A DNA stretch of 64,000 nucleotides, taken from Mycolicibacter acidiphilus (GTDB lineage: Bacteria > Actinomycetota > Actinomycetes > Mycobacteriales > Mycobacteriaceae). Positions 7,472 through 16,902 of the stretch are shown here, piece by piece. The notes beneath the pieces were generated by a model that saw only the letters and a program-made list of their open reading frames with translations, was not told where the DNA came from and searched no databases. Each line of letters begins with the position of its first letter. The stretch's first letter is position 1. Made by a program: the position numbers and the translations under genes. The stretch is taken from positions 61,445 to 125,444 of the forward strand of contig NZ_JAHCLR010000013.1 of assembly GCF_018455725.1 (NCBI RefSeq), written 5' to 3'.

Positions 7472-10400
7472 CGGACTGTTCTCGATGGTCGAATTCGGCG
7501 ACGTCGGGCGGGCCGGCTATCGCCTGCAACACGTCGAAGTGCTGAACTGGGGCACCTTCGACGGGCAGGTCTGGCGGTTCACCCCCGCCACCGAGACCGC
7601 TCTGCTGACCGGCGACATCGGCTCGGGTAAGTCGACGATCGTCGATGCGATCACCACGCTTCTGGTGCCCTCCCACAAGGCCGCCTACAACAAGGCCGCC
7701 GGCGCCGACGCCAAGGAGCGCACCCTGCGCTCCTACGTCGAGGGCCACTACAAATCGGAGCGGGTGGAGGCGACCGGTCGGTCTCGCCCGAAAGGCTTGC
7801 GGGAGAACCGGCGCAGCTATTCAGTCGTGCTCGGCGTCTTCGTCAACCACGGCTACAGCGAGACCGTCACCGTCGCGCAGGTCTTCCAGCAGCGGGAGAG
7901 CACCGGGCAGCCGTACCGCTTCTTCGTGACTGCGACCAAAGCGCTGTCGATAGCGACGGACTTCGCCGACTTCGGCTCTGATCTGCGCGATCTGCGCAAG
8001 CGGCTGCGGGCGTCCGGCGCGGACGTTTTCGACGAATTCCCCAAGTACGCAACCTCGTTGCGCCGCCTGCTGGGGATTCGCTCGGAGCAGGCACTGGAGT
8101 TGTTCCACCAGACCGTCTCGATGAAGTCGGTCGGCAACCTCAACGAGTTCGTGCGTGACCACATGCTCGAACCCAGTGATTCAGGCGAGCGTGTGCGGGC
8201 GATCATCGCCCACTTCGACGACCTGACCAAGGCCCACGATGCGGTCAAACGGGCGCGTGAGCAGCTTGAGGCACTGGAGCCGGTCGTGACGGTCGCAGCG
8301 AAATATGATGCGGCGCTGTCAGATCGGGCCGCGCTGGAACGCGAGCGATCCGCGGTGCGGCTGTTCATCGCCGAGTTGCGCTCCGGTCTGCTGGCCGATG
8401 AGATCGTCGGGCTGGATATCCGCGGCGCGACCCTGCTTGCCGAGCAGGACACCGCCAAGTCCCGTCAGCAGGCGCTCACCGATGAACGTGAATCCCTGAT
8501 CGAGGAGCGTGCCAAGGCCGGCGGGGACCGGATCGGTGAACTGGAACGGCTGACCCGTGAGGCTCGTGCCCAAGCCGAGAAGCGCAGTCACCTGCGGACG
8601 CTGTTCGATGCCGCCGTCACCGCCGCGGGGCTGCAACCCGTCTCCGACAGTGCGGGATTCACCGCGCTGACGGCGCTGATCGCCGCCGAACGCCCTCGCC
8701 TGACCGCCGAGAAACGGGCCCTCGACACCGCCAGCCATGACGCGATCCGGCGGGAGGGGGAGTTGCAACGCGACTGCGACCGGGTCGCCGAGGAGTTGGT
8801 CAGCCTGGAGCAGCGCACCAGCAACCTGCCCGTCGAACAGGTCGACGTCCGGGCCGAGTTGTGCGCGGACCTGGGTCTGACGCCCGAAGAGCTGCCGTAC
8901 GCCGGCGAACTGCTCGACGTCAGTGCCGAGCACCCCGAGTGGCGAGGTGCCGCCGAACGCGTGCTGCGGGCGTTCGCGCTGTCGCTGCTGGTGCCCCAGC
9001 AGCACTACGACGCGGTCACCGGCTGGGTCAACGGCCGCAGGCTCACGTTCCGCGGGCGCGGCGGTCAGGTGATCGGCGCGAAACTGGTCTACGAGCGGGT
9101 GGCCCGGCACCGGGTCCGGTTGCAGCCCGCAGCCCGCGACGGGTTGCTGCTCGCCGACTGTCTGGACATCAAGGACGGTCCGTTTCGCGACTATCTGTCC
9201 GATGAACTCGGCAAGCGTGCCGACCATCGCTGCGCGGCCGACCTGGCGGAGTTTCGCAGCGAGAAACGGGCGGTCACCCGCGAAGGGCAGGTGCGTTCGG
9301 GGGATCGCCACGAGAAAGACGACCGGCACCGCCATGATGACCCGCGCCGCTGGGTGCTGGGCTGGGCCAATGAGCGCAAGATCGCCGCACTGCGCGCCGA
9401 ACTGGAGGGTCTGGACACCCTGCGCGCCGAGGCCACCGTCGAGCGGGAGCGACTTGCGGCGCAGCGCGAAACGCTCGACTCTCGGTTGCAGGCCCTCGCC
9501 GGGTTGGACGCCTACCACGCCTGGGCGGATCTCGACGTCGACGAGGCGGTGTCACGCGCCGACGGCTACGACGCCGAACGCGCCCGGCTGCAGGCCGGCT
9601 CGTCGCGGCTGGCGGAGATCACCCGGGCGCTCGACGACAACGCCGCCGCGACCGCCGCCCTGGATGCGTTGATCGGCCGGATCACCGGTGACCTGGCCAC
9701 CACCGCGGTGGCGAAACGCCAAGCCGAGCAACACAAGAGGCGAGACGACGAGTTCGCCGCCGCGCAGCCGGAGGACCAGATCACCGCGGCCCGGGCGGCG
9801 TACCCGGCCCTGGGGGAACGCCTCGGGAAGAACCGCCCGACGCAGGCGGCGGACTGTGCTGAGGCCGAGACGAACCTGTCGGAGGATCTGCACCGGCGCA
9901 TCGAGCGGCTGTCGGGGCAGCTCAACGGCTTTGGGCTGAACCTGAGCCAGCACATGAGCGAGGTCCTGCGGCGGTGGCCGGAGCTTCGCGCGGACATGGA
10001 CGCCAGTGTCGAGGCTCGCGGCGATTTCCGGGCGCTGCGCGACCGGGTCGCCACCGATGACTTGCCGCGGTTCGAGGCTGAGTTCAAAGAGCAGCTCAAC
10101 AAGAACGCCATCCAGGAGCTGGCCGGGTTCAACAACTGGCTGGGCCGGCAGGCGTCCGCCATCGACGAGCGCGTCGAGCGCATCAACGAAGCCCTCGGCG
10201 CGGTGCCCTACAACCCCGGCCGCTGCATTCGGCTGGAGAAGGAACCCACCACCAATGCCGATGTGACGCAGTTCCGGTCGGATCTGCGCAACCTGACCAA
10301 CGACAGTCTCGCCGTCGACGGCGACCAGTACTCCGAGCAGCGCTTCGCCGACGTCAAACGGATCATCGAACGGTTCCGCGGCCGAGACGGGTACGCCGAT

Positions 10401-10862
10401 TCCGACAAGACCTGGACCCGGCGGGTCACCGATGTGCGGAACTGGTTCGTCTTCTCCGCCTCCGAGCGGGACGTGGAGACCGGGGTGGAATGGGAGCACT
10501 ACAGCGACTCCGACGGCAAATCCGGTGGGCAGAAGGAGAAACTCGCCTACACGATCCTCGCGGCATCGCTGGCCTACCAGTTCGGACTGGAGTGGGGGGC
10601 GCAGCGGTCACGGGACTTCCGGTTCGCGGTCATCGATGAGGCGTTCGGGCGGGGTTCGGATGTGTCGACCCGCTACGCGCTGCAACTGTTCGCCGCCCTC
10701 GGGCTGCAACTGCTGATCGTCACCCCGCTGCAGAAGGTTCACGTTATCGAGCCCTACGTGAAAGCGATTGGCTTCGTGGATAATCCGTCCGGAACAAGTT
10801 CGCGGTTGCAGACGATGACGATCGAGGAGTTCCGGGCCCGCCGCGGCGGTCCGCGGGCATGA
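7464..10862 (+). CDS. jetC: Wadjet SMC-like ATPase JetC (MksB/EptC-like)
   Basis: SMC-family ATPase motor (1132 aa) that extrudes circular DNA in Wadjet complexes. Start ATG 7464, overlapping the jetB stop; the longer open frame upstream is an out-of-frame shadow of jetB. Walker A is at about residues 50-57 (TGDIGSGKST). Two long charged coiled-coil arms flank a hinge-like region near residues 480-550 (EHPEWRGAAERVLRAF). The ABC signature SGGQKEKL is near 1018 and Walker B FAVIDEAFG near 1053. The signature and Walker B lie in the C-terminal head, as expected for a complete protein. Mycobacterial homologues (EptC of M. smegmatis) restrict plasmid maintenance. Confidence 0.93.
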   Translation: MSDGLFSMVEFGDVGRAGYRLQHVEVLNWGTFDGQVWRFTPATETALLTGDIGSGKSTIVDAITTLLVPSHKAAYNKAAGADAKERTLRSYVEGHYKSERVEATGRSRPKGLRENRRSYSVVLGVFVNHGYSETVTVAQVFQQRESTGQPYRFFVTATKALSIATDFADFGSDLRDLRKRLRASGADVFDEFPKYATSLRRLLGIRSEQALELFHQTVSMKSVGNLNEFVRDHMLEPSDSGERVRAIIAHFDDLTKAHDAVKRAREQLEALEPVVTVAAKYDAALSDRAALERERSAVRLFIAELRSGLLADEIVGLDIRGATLLAEQDTAKSRQQALTDERESLIEERAKAGGDRIGELERLTREARAQAEKRSHLRTLFDAAVTAAGLQPVSDSAGFTALTALIAAERPRLTAEKRALDTASHDAIRREGELQRDCDRVAEELVSLEQRTSNLPVEQVDVRAELCADLGLTPEELPYAGELLDVSAEHPEWRGAAERVLRAFALSLLVPQQHYDAVTGWVNGRRLTFRGRGGQVIGAKLVYERVARHRVRLQPAARDGLLLADCLDIKDGPFRDYLSDELGKRADHRCAADLAEFRSEKRAVTREGQVRSGDRHEKDDRHRHDDPRRWVLGWANERKIAALRAELEGLDTLRAEATVERERLAAQRETLDSRLQALAGLDAYHAWADLDVDEAVSRADGYDAERARLQAGSSRLAEITRALDDNAAATAALDALIGRITGDLATTAVAKRQAEQHKRRDDEFAAAQPEDQITAARAAYPALGERLGKNRPTQAADCAEAETNLSEDLHRRIERLSGQLNGFGLNLSQHMSEVLRRWPELRADMDASVEARGDFRALRDRVATDDLPRFEAEFKEQLNKNAIQELAGFNNWLGRQASAIDERVERINEALGAVPYNPGRCIRLEKEPTTNADVTQFRSDLRNLTNDSLAVDGDQYSEQRFADVKRIIERFRGRDGYADSDKTWTRRVTDVRNWFVFSASERDVETGVEWEHYSDSDGKSGGQKEKLAYTILAASLAYQFGLEWGAQRSRDFRFAVIDEAFGRGSDVSTRYALQLFAALGLQLLIVTPLQKVHVIEPYVKAIGFVDNPSGTSSRLQTMTIEEFRARRGGPRA

Positions 10863-12064
10863 CCCGCGGGTGGACGACCCCGGCCGACATCGCCGCGAAG
10901 GTCCGGCGCCGCTGGGATGACGGAACCCTGCTGCGCGGTCATGCCGACGCCGGTCCGTTCGAACCGATCGAAGTCCCGCTGCGCGGCCCGAAACCCGCAC
11001 AGGTCGGCGATGACGTCGCGGCTGCGCGGGACTGGGTCGCCGCCCTGGACGCCGGCCGCCGCGACGACACCCGCTACACGCTGGTGTGGCAGGAAATCGG
11101 CGGTCGACGGATCGGCCGCAATGAACTACCGGTTCGTGCGGTGGTGTCCTCCCCGGAGCAGGCCTGGGCGCTGCTGGGCGTGACTGCGGCCGTCCGCCGA
11201 TTCGACGAGATGCTGGGGCTCGCTCGAGACCATCCGCGGATTCGGTGCTGGGTCGCCGAACATCCGCACCGCGCACTGGAACTCGCGCCGGAGATGGCGC
11301 AGTTGATCGCCGCCTACACCTGGCTCGATGAACACCGGGGAGCGCAGCGCTACCTGCGCACGATCAGCGCCCCCGGCGTCGACACGAAGTTCGCCGAGCG
11401 GCATCGAGCCGTGCTGGCCGCCATGCTCGGTGTACCCACGAGCGCCGCCGGATTCCTCGCCGGCCTCGGCCTGAAAGCCAAACCCACCCTGGTCCGGTTG
11501 CGGCCCTGTCCGAGGCTGGGGCTGCCGGCGCCGCTCACCGAACTCGCGGTGCGCGCTGGGGAACTGGCGCAACTGCCGGTCGCGCCGCGAACGGCGGTGA
11601 TCGTCGAAAACGAGATCAGCTACCTCAGCGTCGACGTCCCCGTCGACGGTGTGGTCTTCTGGGGCAAGGGCTTTGAAGTCGACAGTGTCGGTGGCCTGCC
11701 CTGGCTGGCTGACGCCGACGTCGTGTACTGGGGCGACATCGACACCCACGGCTTCGCGATCCTGGACCGGCTGCGGGCCCGGCTTCCGCACGTCCGTTCG
11801 GTCTTGATGGATCGAGACACACTGCTTGCGCATCGGGACCGGTGGGTGAGAGAAGACCGGCCGGCCACGTCGATGCTGTCCCGACTCGCGGCGCCGGAGC
11901 AGGCGCTCTACGAGGACCTGGTCGGCGATGTTCTCGGTGAACGTGTCCGACTTGAGCAGGAGCGGATCGACTGGGCGTGGGTGCAGCAGCAGCTGACCGC
12001 CCCCGGAACCGCCGGAACCGCCGGAATCCAGGGCCGGGCCACACGGTTGGACACTCCACGTTGA
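10859..12064 (+). CDS. jetD: Wadjet nuclease subunit JetD (DUF3322-DUF2220, Toprim)
   Basis: Nuclease subunit (401 aa) that cleaves DNA once the JetABC motor has extruded a small circle. The N-terminal half fits DUF3322 (WTTPADIAAKVRRRWDDG, EIGGRRIGRNELPVRAV). The C-terminal half is the DUF2220 Toprim-like domain with the acidic residues in place: a glutamate near residue 248 (VIVENEISYLSVD) and the DxD-type motif YWGDIDTHGFAIL near 290. The ATG overlaps the jetC stop by 4 bp. The 3' end faces the PE-PPE gene 32 bp away. All catalytic motifs appear intact, so the system looks functional. Confidence 0.9.
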   Translation: MTRGWTTPADIAAKVRRRWDDGTLLRGHADAGPFEPIEVPLRGPKPAQVGDDVAAARDWVAALDAGRRDDTRYTLVWQEIGGRRIGRNELPVRAVVSSPEQAWALLGVTAAVRRFDEMLGLARDHPRIRCWVAEHPHRALELAPEMAQLIAAYTWLDEHRGAQRYLRTISAPGVDTKFAERHRAVLAAMLGVPTSAAGFLAGLGLKAKPTLVRLRPCPRLGLPAPLTELAVRAGELAQLPVAPRTAVIVENEISYLSVDVPVDGVVFWGKGFEVDSVGGLPWLADADVVYWGDIDTHGFAILDRLRARLPHVRSVLMDRDTLLAHRDRWVREDRPATSMLSRLAAPEQALYEDLVGDVLGERVRLEQERIDWAWVQQQLTAPGTAGTAGIQGRATRLDTPR

Positions 12065-12077
12065 GGTGGCGTCCACC
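12065..12077. terminator. Short hairpin between convergent jetD and PE-PPE genes
   Basis: GGTGG-CGT-CCACC forms a perfect 5-bp stem with a 3-nt loop immediately after the jetD stop, in the only noncoding stretch between two convergent genes. There is no U-run, so this is at best a weak intrinsic terminator. It is called from position and symmetry. Confidence 0.25.
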
Positions 12078-12096
12078 ATGAATTGGCCGGTGCTGC

Positions 12097-13542
12097 CTAC
12101 AACACTGCGCCCACCAGCGCCAGCGGCAGGATGCCCAGGTCTGCGGCGATCGGGATGCCGATCGCGTCGAGCAGGTTGCCGTTGGCGAGTTCGTAGGTGA
12201 ATTCGTGGTAGTCGAGTTGCGGCAGGGTGAGCAGCAAGGCGGTGGCCACATCCAGCGGCGGGACGCCGGTGTGCGGCGGGAAGGTGCCGAACAGGTCGTT
12301 CAGCGTGGTCGGTACCGGGGACAGGATCGAGAACGTGGTGCCCGGGATGATGGCTTCGCCGGCCTTGATGACCTCGTCGGCCCAGGACGGCAGTGCGTAG
12401 ACGTAGTTGCTCGGGGTGATCAAGTCGTTGAACGCATCGGTGACGCCCTTCTCCAGGCCGCCGAACAGAGCCTGCGGAATCTGTTCCAGCACACTCGTGT
12501 CCGGCAGGAACCCGAGCGGTGTACCCACGTTGGCATCGCCACCGTCCCACCCGCCGAGGACAGTGCCCGCGGCGGTGTCTTCGTAAGTGCCGTCGAGGGT
12601 ATTGCCGTAGCCCAGATTCACCAGCACCGACAGGTCCGGCTGCAGTAGGTCGACCAGTGGGTTGCCGATGAACGGGATCAACTGCAGCGGCGCCAGCAAC
12701 GGCAGCGTCTGCGCCGGCATCATGAAGTAGTCGGTCATGCCCCCGGTCGTGGGCAGTTGGATCGCATCGCTCACCTGGTCGGGTGTCAGGCCCAGGTAGG
12801 TGCCGTGTTCGAGGATGCCCATCACCGCGTTGAGGTCGGACAGGAAGTCGATCGGATACTTCGGGAAGTCGGCGAACAGGTCGTACTCGTTGGTGTAGAT
12901 GTCGGTGGGGTAGAGATCGTCCGGGGTTGCGCCGCTGAACGTCAAACCGAGGCTGGAGATGGTCATCATCGGATCGCCCGGCAGGTTCATCCGTTCCAGC
13001 AGTCCGCCGTCCGGGTTGGCCGGGTCGCCGATCATCACGAAGTGCACGTCGCCGCTGGGCACGGGGACGGCCTGGTGGGCGAGCGCCTGCATGGCCGAGG
13101 TCTCAACGTCGGCGCCCTGCGAGTAGCCGAAGACCACCACCGGGTTCTCCGGGCTCACCGCCGGCAGGTCGGTCGAGTTGATCCGATCGTTGATGGCATC
13201 GACCAGGGTTGTTGCGCCCTGGGCCACCGACAGGTCGAACGTCTCGCCGAACGGGCCCAGGAACGGGTACAGGCCTTCAGGGGTGCTGATGATCTGGGTG
13301 TTCCCGGTGAACCCCTGCAGGAAGAGGTTGACCGCGGCGTCTGCGTAACCCTGCCCCGGTGTCGAAATGCTGCTGGCTCCAACGATCATCGCCGTGCCAT
13401 CACCGAGCGGAGAATCCGCGTCAGCACTGGTCAGACGCACCGCGTGGACGTGAGTGTCGGGCAGTGCCGATGGCACGGGCAGCAAGGCGACCAGGCCCGC
13501 ACTGGCGACGGCAATCCCGCACGTGATGTATGGGCGAAGCAT
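12097..13542 (-). CDS. Secreted PE-PPE domain alpha/beta hydrolase
   Basis: A 481-aa exported serine hydrolase with the PE-PPE domain (PF08237), a mycobacterial cutinase-like esterase fold. The N-terminus has a signal sequence (hydrophobic 7-28, CGIAVASAGLVALLPVPSAL). The nucleophile elbow is GYSQG with the serine at about 141, preceded by PVVVFGYSQGADVE; the FVMIGDPANPDGGLLERM segment is typical. There is no N-terminal PE or PPE module, so it is a stand-alone hydrolase. The C-terminal half contains long hydrophobic, Leu/Pro-rich stretches often seen in these proteins. A GGGGG ribosome-binding tract lies 6 nt before ATG 13542. Probable substrates are envelope lipids or esters. Confidence 0.88.
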   Translation of the reverse strand: MLRPYITCGIAVASAGLVALLPVPSALPDTHVHAVRLTSADADSPLGDGTAMIVGASSISTPGQGYADAAVNLFLQGFTGNTQIISTPEGLYPFLGPFGETFDLSVAQGATTLVDAINDRINSTDLPAVSPENPVVVFGYSQGADVETSAMQALAHQAVPVPSGDVHFVMIGDPANPDGGLLERMNLPGDPMMTISSLGLTFSGATPDDLYPTDIYTNEYDLFADFPKYPIDFLSDLNAVMGILEHGTYLGLTPDQVSDAIQLPTTGGMTDYFMMPAQTLPLLAPLQLIPFIGNPLVDLLQPDLSVLVNLGYGNTLDGTYEDTAAGTVLGGWDGGDANVGTPLGFLPDTSVLEQIPQALFGGLEKGVTDAFNDLITPSNYVYALPSWADEVIKAGEAIIPGTTFSILSPVPTTLNDLFGTFPPHTGVPPLDVATALLLTLPQLDYHEFTYELANGNLLDAIGIPIAADLGILPLALVGAVL

Positions 13543-13648
13543 CGGTGCCCCCTGATGTGTGAACTGCGTTCCCCTGTGGATAAGCCGTGATTAAGGCTAT
13601 AACACCATCCGTTGACGCTAAGCGCGGCTGCGGTCACTGGACGGGGAA

Positions 13649-13816
13649 ATGCCCGGTGGACGGCATCGAGGCGAGTGCGGCTGGTCCAATCCGGCGTCGG
13701 GATGGATCGACGCCGAGATCTCGTCGCAACGGATCGACGGCAACCTCGCCGAGACGCCGGCAGCCCCCGACCGTTTCAGCCACGGCGAGCCCGATCGGCC
13801 TGGTGTCGAAGGCTAA
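13649..13816 (+). CDS. Possible 55-aa protein or gene remnant
   Basis: Below the usual size cut-off, this frame runs from ATG 13649 to TAA 13816 and overlaps the stop of the convergent quinone oxidoreductase by 3 bp. Its codons have strong G/C at third positions, and the translation is not biased like a shadow frame (for example GWIDAEISSQRIDGNLAETP). The frame stays open 27 bp further upstream to an in-frame TAA, without a better start. It could be a small conserved protein or the 3' remnant of a lost gene. No family is recognised. The rest of the 13543-13812 gap holds only the PE-PPE gene's leader region. Confidence 0.3.
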   Translation: MPGGRHRGECGWSNPASGWIDAEISSQRIDGNLAETPAAPDRFSHGEPDRPGVEG

Positions 13817-14787
13817 TCCCGCAGGCGCACCACGACTTTGCCCTTGGCGGTGCGGTTCTCCAGTGCCTCGATCGCCTCGGCGGCCTGCTCCAGCGCGAAC
13901 ACGTGCGGCTGCGGCGGTGCCACCGCGCCGGAGGCCAGCAGCGGTTCCAGCTGCGCCCACTGCTGCGCCAGGTAACCGGGATGCGACATCACCCACGCGC
14001 CCCAGCCGACGCCGACCACGTCGACGTTGTTGAGCAGCAACCGATTGACCTTCACGGTCGGAATGGCGCCGCCGGTGAAACCCACCACCAGCAGTCGACC
14101 GCCCGGGGCCAGGCAGCGCAGCGAATCGGTGAAGCGGTCGCCGCCGACCGGGTCGAGCACGATGTCCACGCCACGGCCATCGGTCAACTCCCGCACCGCA
14201 TCTTTGAAGCCGTCGACGAGAACCGTGTCGGTGGCACCGGCGGCGCGGGCCACCTCGGCCTTCTCCGGCGTGGAGACCACCGCGATCACCCGGGACGCAC
14301 CCAGCGGGCCGGCCAAGCGCAGCGTCGAGGTGCCGATGCCGCCGGCGGCGCCGTGCACCAGCACCGTTGCGCCCGATGCGAGCCGGCCGCGTTCGGCCAG
14401 CGCGAACAGCACGGTCAGGTCGTTGAACAGCAGCCCGGCACCGGCTTCGAACGACACTGTGTCGGGGAGTGTGAAGACCTGATCGGCCGGCGCCGAGATC
14501 ACCTGGGCCATCGCCCCGTTGAGCATGGTCAGCACCGCGACCCGGTCGCCGGCGGCGACATGCGCCCCGGCCGGCGCGCTGCGCACCACCCCGGCTGCCT
14601 CCCCGCCCGGCACGAACGGCAGAGCCGGTTTGTACTGGTAAAGGCCCCGGGACTGCAGGACATCGGGGAACGCCACCCCGGCGGCGTGGACCTCGATGAC
14701 GACGTCGTCGCCGGCGGCGGGCTCGTCGAGTTCGACGATCTTCGCCCCTGCCGGACCGTCGAGTGCGGAGATCTGTACGGCGCGCAT
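13813..14787 (-). CDS. NADPH:quinone oxidoreductase (zinc-free MDR family)
   Basis: A 324-aa quinone-oxidoreductase-like member of the medium-chain dehydrogenase/reductase family. The GroES-like N-terminus (VVIEVHAAGVAFPDVLQSRG) lacks the zinc ligands of alcohol dehydrogenases. The nucleotide-binding loop VLVHGAAGGIGTSTLRLAG sits near residues 145-163, followed by VVSTPEKAEVARAAGATDTV, a typical NADPH-preferring site. Start ATG 14787 (MRAVQISALDG) has an AGAGGG ribosome-binding site 5 nt upstream; the frame extends further, but that part is antisense to the next gene. M. tuberculosis FadB4 is a relative of this type. Substrate unknown. Confidence 0.88.
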   Translation of the reverse strand: MRAVQISALDGPAGAKIVELDEPAAGDDVVIEVHAAGVAFPDVLQSRGLYQYKPALPFVPGGEAAGVVRSAPAGAHVAAGDRVAVLTMLNGAMAQVISAPADQVFTLPDTVSFEAGAGLLFNDLTVLFALAERGRLASGATVLVHGAAGGIGTSTLRLAGPLGASRVIAVVSTPEKAEVARAAGATDTVLVDGFKDAVRELTDGRGVDIVLDPVGGDRFTDSLRCLAPGGRLLVVGFTGGAIPTVKVNRLLLNNVDVVGVGWGAWVMSHPGYLAQQWAQLEPLLASGAVAPPQPHVFALEQAAEAIEALENRTAKGKVVVRLRD

Positions 14788-14893
14788 GATGGCCCTCTCG
14801 TTTGCTGTGGAGTCGGTGGTTACCCGAAAACCTAGACCACCGGGCGTAGACTCGCGGTGCGGCAGCGTTGCCGCGTCTGCGATGGGGTGGCGA

Positions 14894-15874
14894 ATGAGTT
14901 CTCCGACTTCTTCAGAATCCGGTCGGCGCGGGGGCGTCGGCAAGTACGCAGCGGCCCTGCCGCCGGCACGCACGGTGGCGGTCAAGGCGGCAGATGGAAC
15001 GCGGTTGCACACCCAGGTATTCGGGCCGGCCGACGGCTACCCGGTGGTGCTGGCACACGGGATCACCTGCGCCATCCCGGTGTGGGCGAACCAGATCGCC
15101 GACCTGAGCGCGGACCACCGGGTCATCGCCTACGACCATCGCGGGCACGGCCGCAGCGGTGTGCCACGGGGTAGCGGCTACAGCCTCACGCATCTGGCAT
15201 CCGACCTCGACTCGGTGCTGGACGCCACTCTGAAGCCGGGGGAGCGCGCGGTCATCGCCGGACACTCGATGGGCGGCATCGCCATCAGCGCCTGGTCGGA
15301 CCGGTACCGGCATCGGGTGGCCGAACGCGCCGACGCTGTCGCCTTGATCAACACCACCACCGGCGATCTGCTCGAGCACGTCGATCTGGTGCAGGTGCCG
15401 CGGACGCTGCGGTTCGCCCGCATCCAGGCGGCCCGCCGACTGCTGCTGATGTTCGGCAGTGTCCCGATCATCGGCCCGGCCACTCTGGCGGTGCGTCAGT
15501 TCGTCGAGATGCTCGCGGTGGGCCGGGACGCGGACCCGACGGTCACCGAGCTGGTCTGCGACCTGTTCGCGAACACGTCGGCGGCCGGGCGCGGCCACTG
15601 GGTGCGGACGCTGGTCGATGCGCTCGGTCCGGACCACATCAGCCTGGACGGCCTGACGGTGCCGACCCTGGTCATCGGCAGTACTCGGGATCGACTGCTG
15701 CCGATCGTCGCGTCGCACCGGATCGCCGCCACCGCACCGAATCTGTGGAAGTTCGTCGAACTGCCGGGCGGACACTGTTCGATCCTCGAGCACGCGGAAC
15801 GGGTCAACCGCGAACTGCGCGGCCTGATCGAGTCCGTCGCCCCCTCGGCGGTCGGCCGGCAGGTCAGCTCCTGA
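14894..15874 (+). CDS. Alpha/beta hydrolase
   Basis: A 326-aa alpha/beta-hydrolase-fold enzyme. The oxyanion/HG motif is LAHGITCA, the strand YDHRGHGRSG is typical, the nucleophile elbow GHSMGG places serine at about 125, the acid is in VIGSTRDRLLP, and the histidine is in GGHCSILEH. There is no signal peptide. Two in-frame ATGs (14882 and 14894) are close together; the second has a G-rich tract upstream and begins MSSPTSSESGRRGG. The next gene starts 11 bp after the stop, so the two form a transcription unit. Esterase or epoxide-hydrolase-like activity is likely. Confidence 0.88.
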   Translation: MSSPTSSESGRRGGVGKYAAALPPARTVAVKAADGTRLHTQVFGPADGYPVVLAHGITCAIPVWANQIADLSADHRVIAYDHRGHGRSGVPRGSGYSLTHLASDLDSVLDATLKPGERAVIAGHSMGGIAISAWSDRYRHRVAERADAVALINTTTGDLLEHVDLVQVPRTLRFARIQAARRLLLMFGSVPIIGPATLAVRQFVEMLAVGRDADPTVTELVCDLFANTSAAGRGHWVRTLVDALGPDHISLDGLTVPTLVIGSTRDRLLPIVASHRIAATAPNLWKFVELPGGHCSILEHAERVNRELRGLIESVAPSAVGRQVSS

Positions 15875-15885
15875 GCCGCGACCCG

Positions 15886-16902
15886 GTGAAAGTCCTTGCC
15901 GCACTGAGCGGACTGACCGGCGTCGTCGAACAGACCCGGCAGTTGCGGGCCGCGGGGGTCGACGGCGTATTCAGCTTCGAGGGACCCCATGACGTGTTCG
16001 CGCCGCTGACGCTGGCGTCGACGGTCGGCGGGCTCGACCTGATGACGAACGTCGCCATCGCGTTTCCCCGCAACCCGATTCACCTCGCCCATCAGGCCAA
16101 CGACCATCAGCTGCTCAGCGAGGGACGGTTCGTGCTAGGGCTGGGCACCCAGATCCGCACCCAGATCGAACGCCGCTTCGGCGTGGCGTTCGACCGGCCG
16201 GTGGACCGGATGATCGAGTTGGTCGCCGCGCTGCGGGCGATCTTCGAATCCTGGTCCACCGGAAGCCGATTGAACTTCACCGGTGAGTACTACCAGCACA
16301 CGCTGATGACGCCGGCGTTCAACCCCGGACCCAACCCGTACGGGCCGCCGCCGATCTACGTCGGTGCGCTGGGACCCCGGCTGACCCGCGCCGCGGCCGA
16401 ACACGCCGACGGTCTGCTGGTGATGCCGTTCTCCAGCAGGAGATTCCTGCACGAGGTGACGATGCCCGCGGTGCAGGCCGGCTTGCGCGCCGCCGGGCGT
16501 GGTGACGGCGAGTTCACCGTGGTGCCGGAGATCATCGTCGCCACCGGCGTCACCGAGTCCGAGCGGACCGCCGCCGAGGCCGCGACCCGCGCCCTGCTGG
16601 GTTTCTACGGGTCCACCCCGGCATACCGGCCGGTGCTGGCCGTCCACGGGTGGGAGGCACTGCAACCCGAACTCAACGCCCTGTCCAAGCAGGGCCGCTG
16701 GTCGGAGATGGGCGCCCTGGTCGATGACGAGATGCTGCACACCATCGCCGCCTGCGGGACGCCGGCCGAGGTCGCCGAGCGCATCCGGGACCGGGTCGCG
16801 GTGGCCGGCCGCATGGCGGGGGCCGTCTGCGTCTACCAGGCGGTGCCGTCGCCGCCGGCCCTGATCGGTGAGATCGTCGCCGCGTTGGGCCGGGAAACTT
16901 AG
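15886..16902 (+). CDS. F420-dependent LLM class oxidoreductase
   Basis: A luciferase-like monooxygenase-superfamily enzyme (338 aa), most likely using coenzyme F420, as most mycobacterial members do. Family marks are FEGPHDVFAPLTLAST, TNVAIAFPRNPIHLAHQA, GRFVLGLGTQIRTQIERRFG and PIYVGALGPRLTRAAAEHADGLL. GTG 15886 is the best start, giving MKVLAALSGL; the frame upstream overlaps the preceding hydrolase. It resembles the MSMEG_2256-type subfamily by memory. The stop overlaps, by 4 bp, the stop of the convergent minus-strand gene. Its partner in the unit is the alpha/beta hydrolase. Confidence 0.85.
   Translation: MKVLAALSGLTGVVEQTRQLRAAGVDGVFSFEGPHDVFAPLTLASTVGGLDLMTNVAIAFPRNPIHLAHQANDHQLLSEGRFVLGLGTQIRTQIERRFGVAFDRPVDRMIELVAALRAIFESWSTGSRLNFTGEYYQHTLMTPAFNPGPNPYGPPPIYVGALGPRLTRAAAEHADGLLVMPFSSRRFLHEVTMPAVQAGLRAAGRGDGEFTVVPEIIVATGVTESERTAAEAATRALLGFYGSTPAYRPVLAVHGWEALQPELNALSKQGRWSEMGALVDDEMLHTIAACGTPAEVAERIRDRVAVAGRMAGAVCVYQAVPSPPALIGEIVAALGRET

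Noticed and set aside
13575-13583. Perfect TGTGGATAA (DnaA box-like) sequence
   Set aside because: A single 9-mer upstream of the PE-PPE gene, with no cluster of boxes, AT-rich stretch or replication genes nearby. One chance match in 64 kb is expected.
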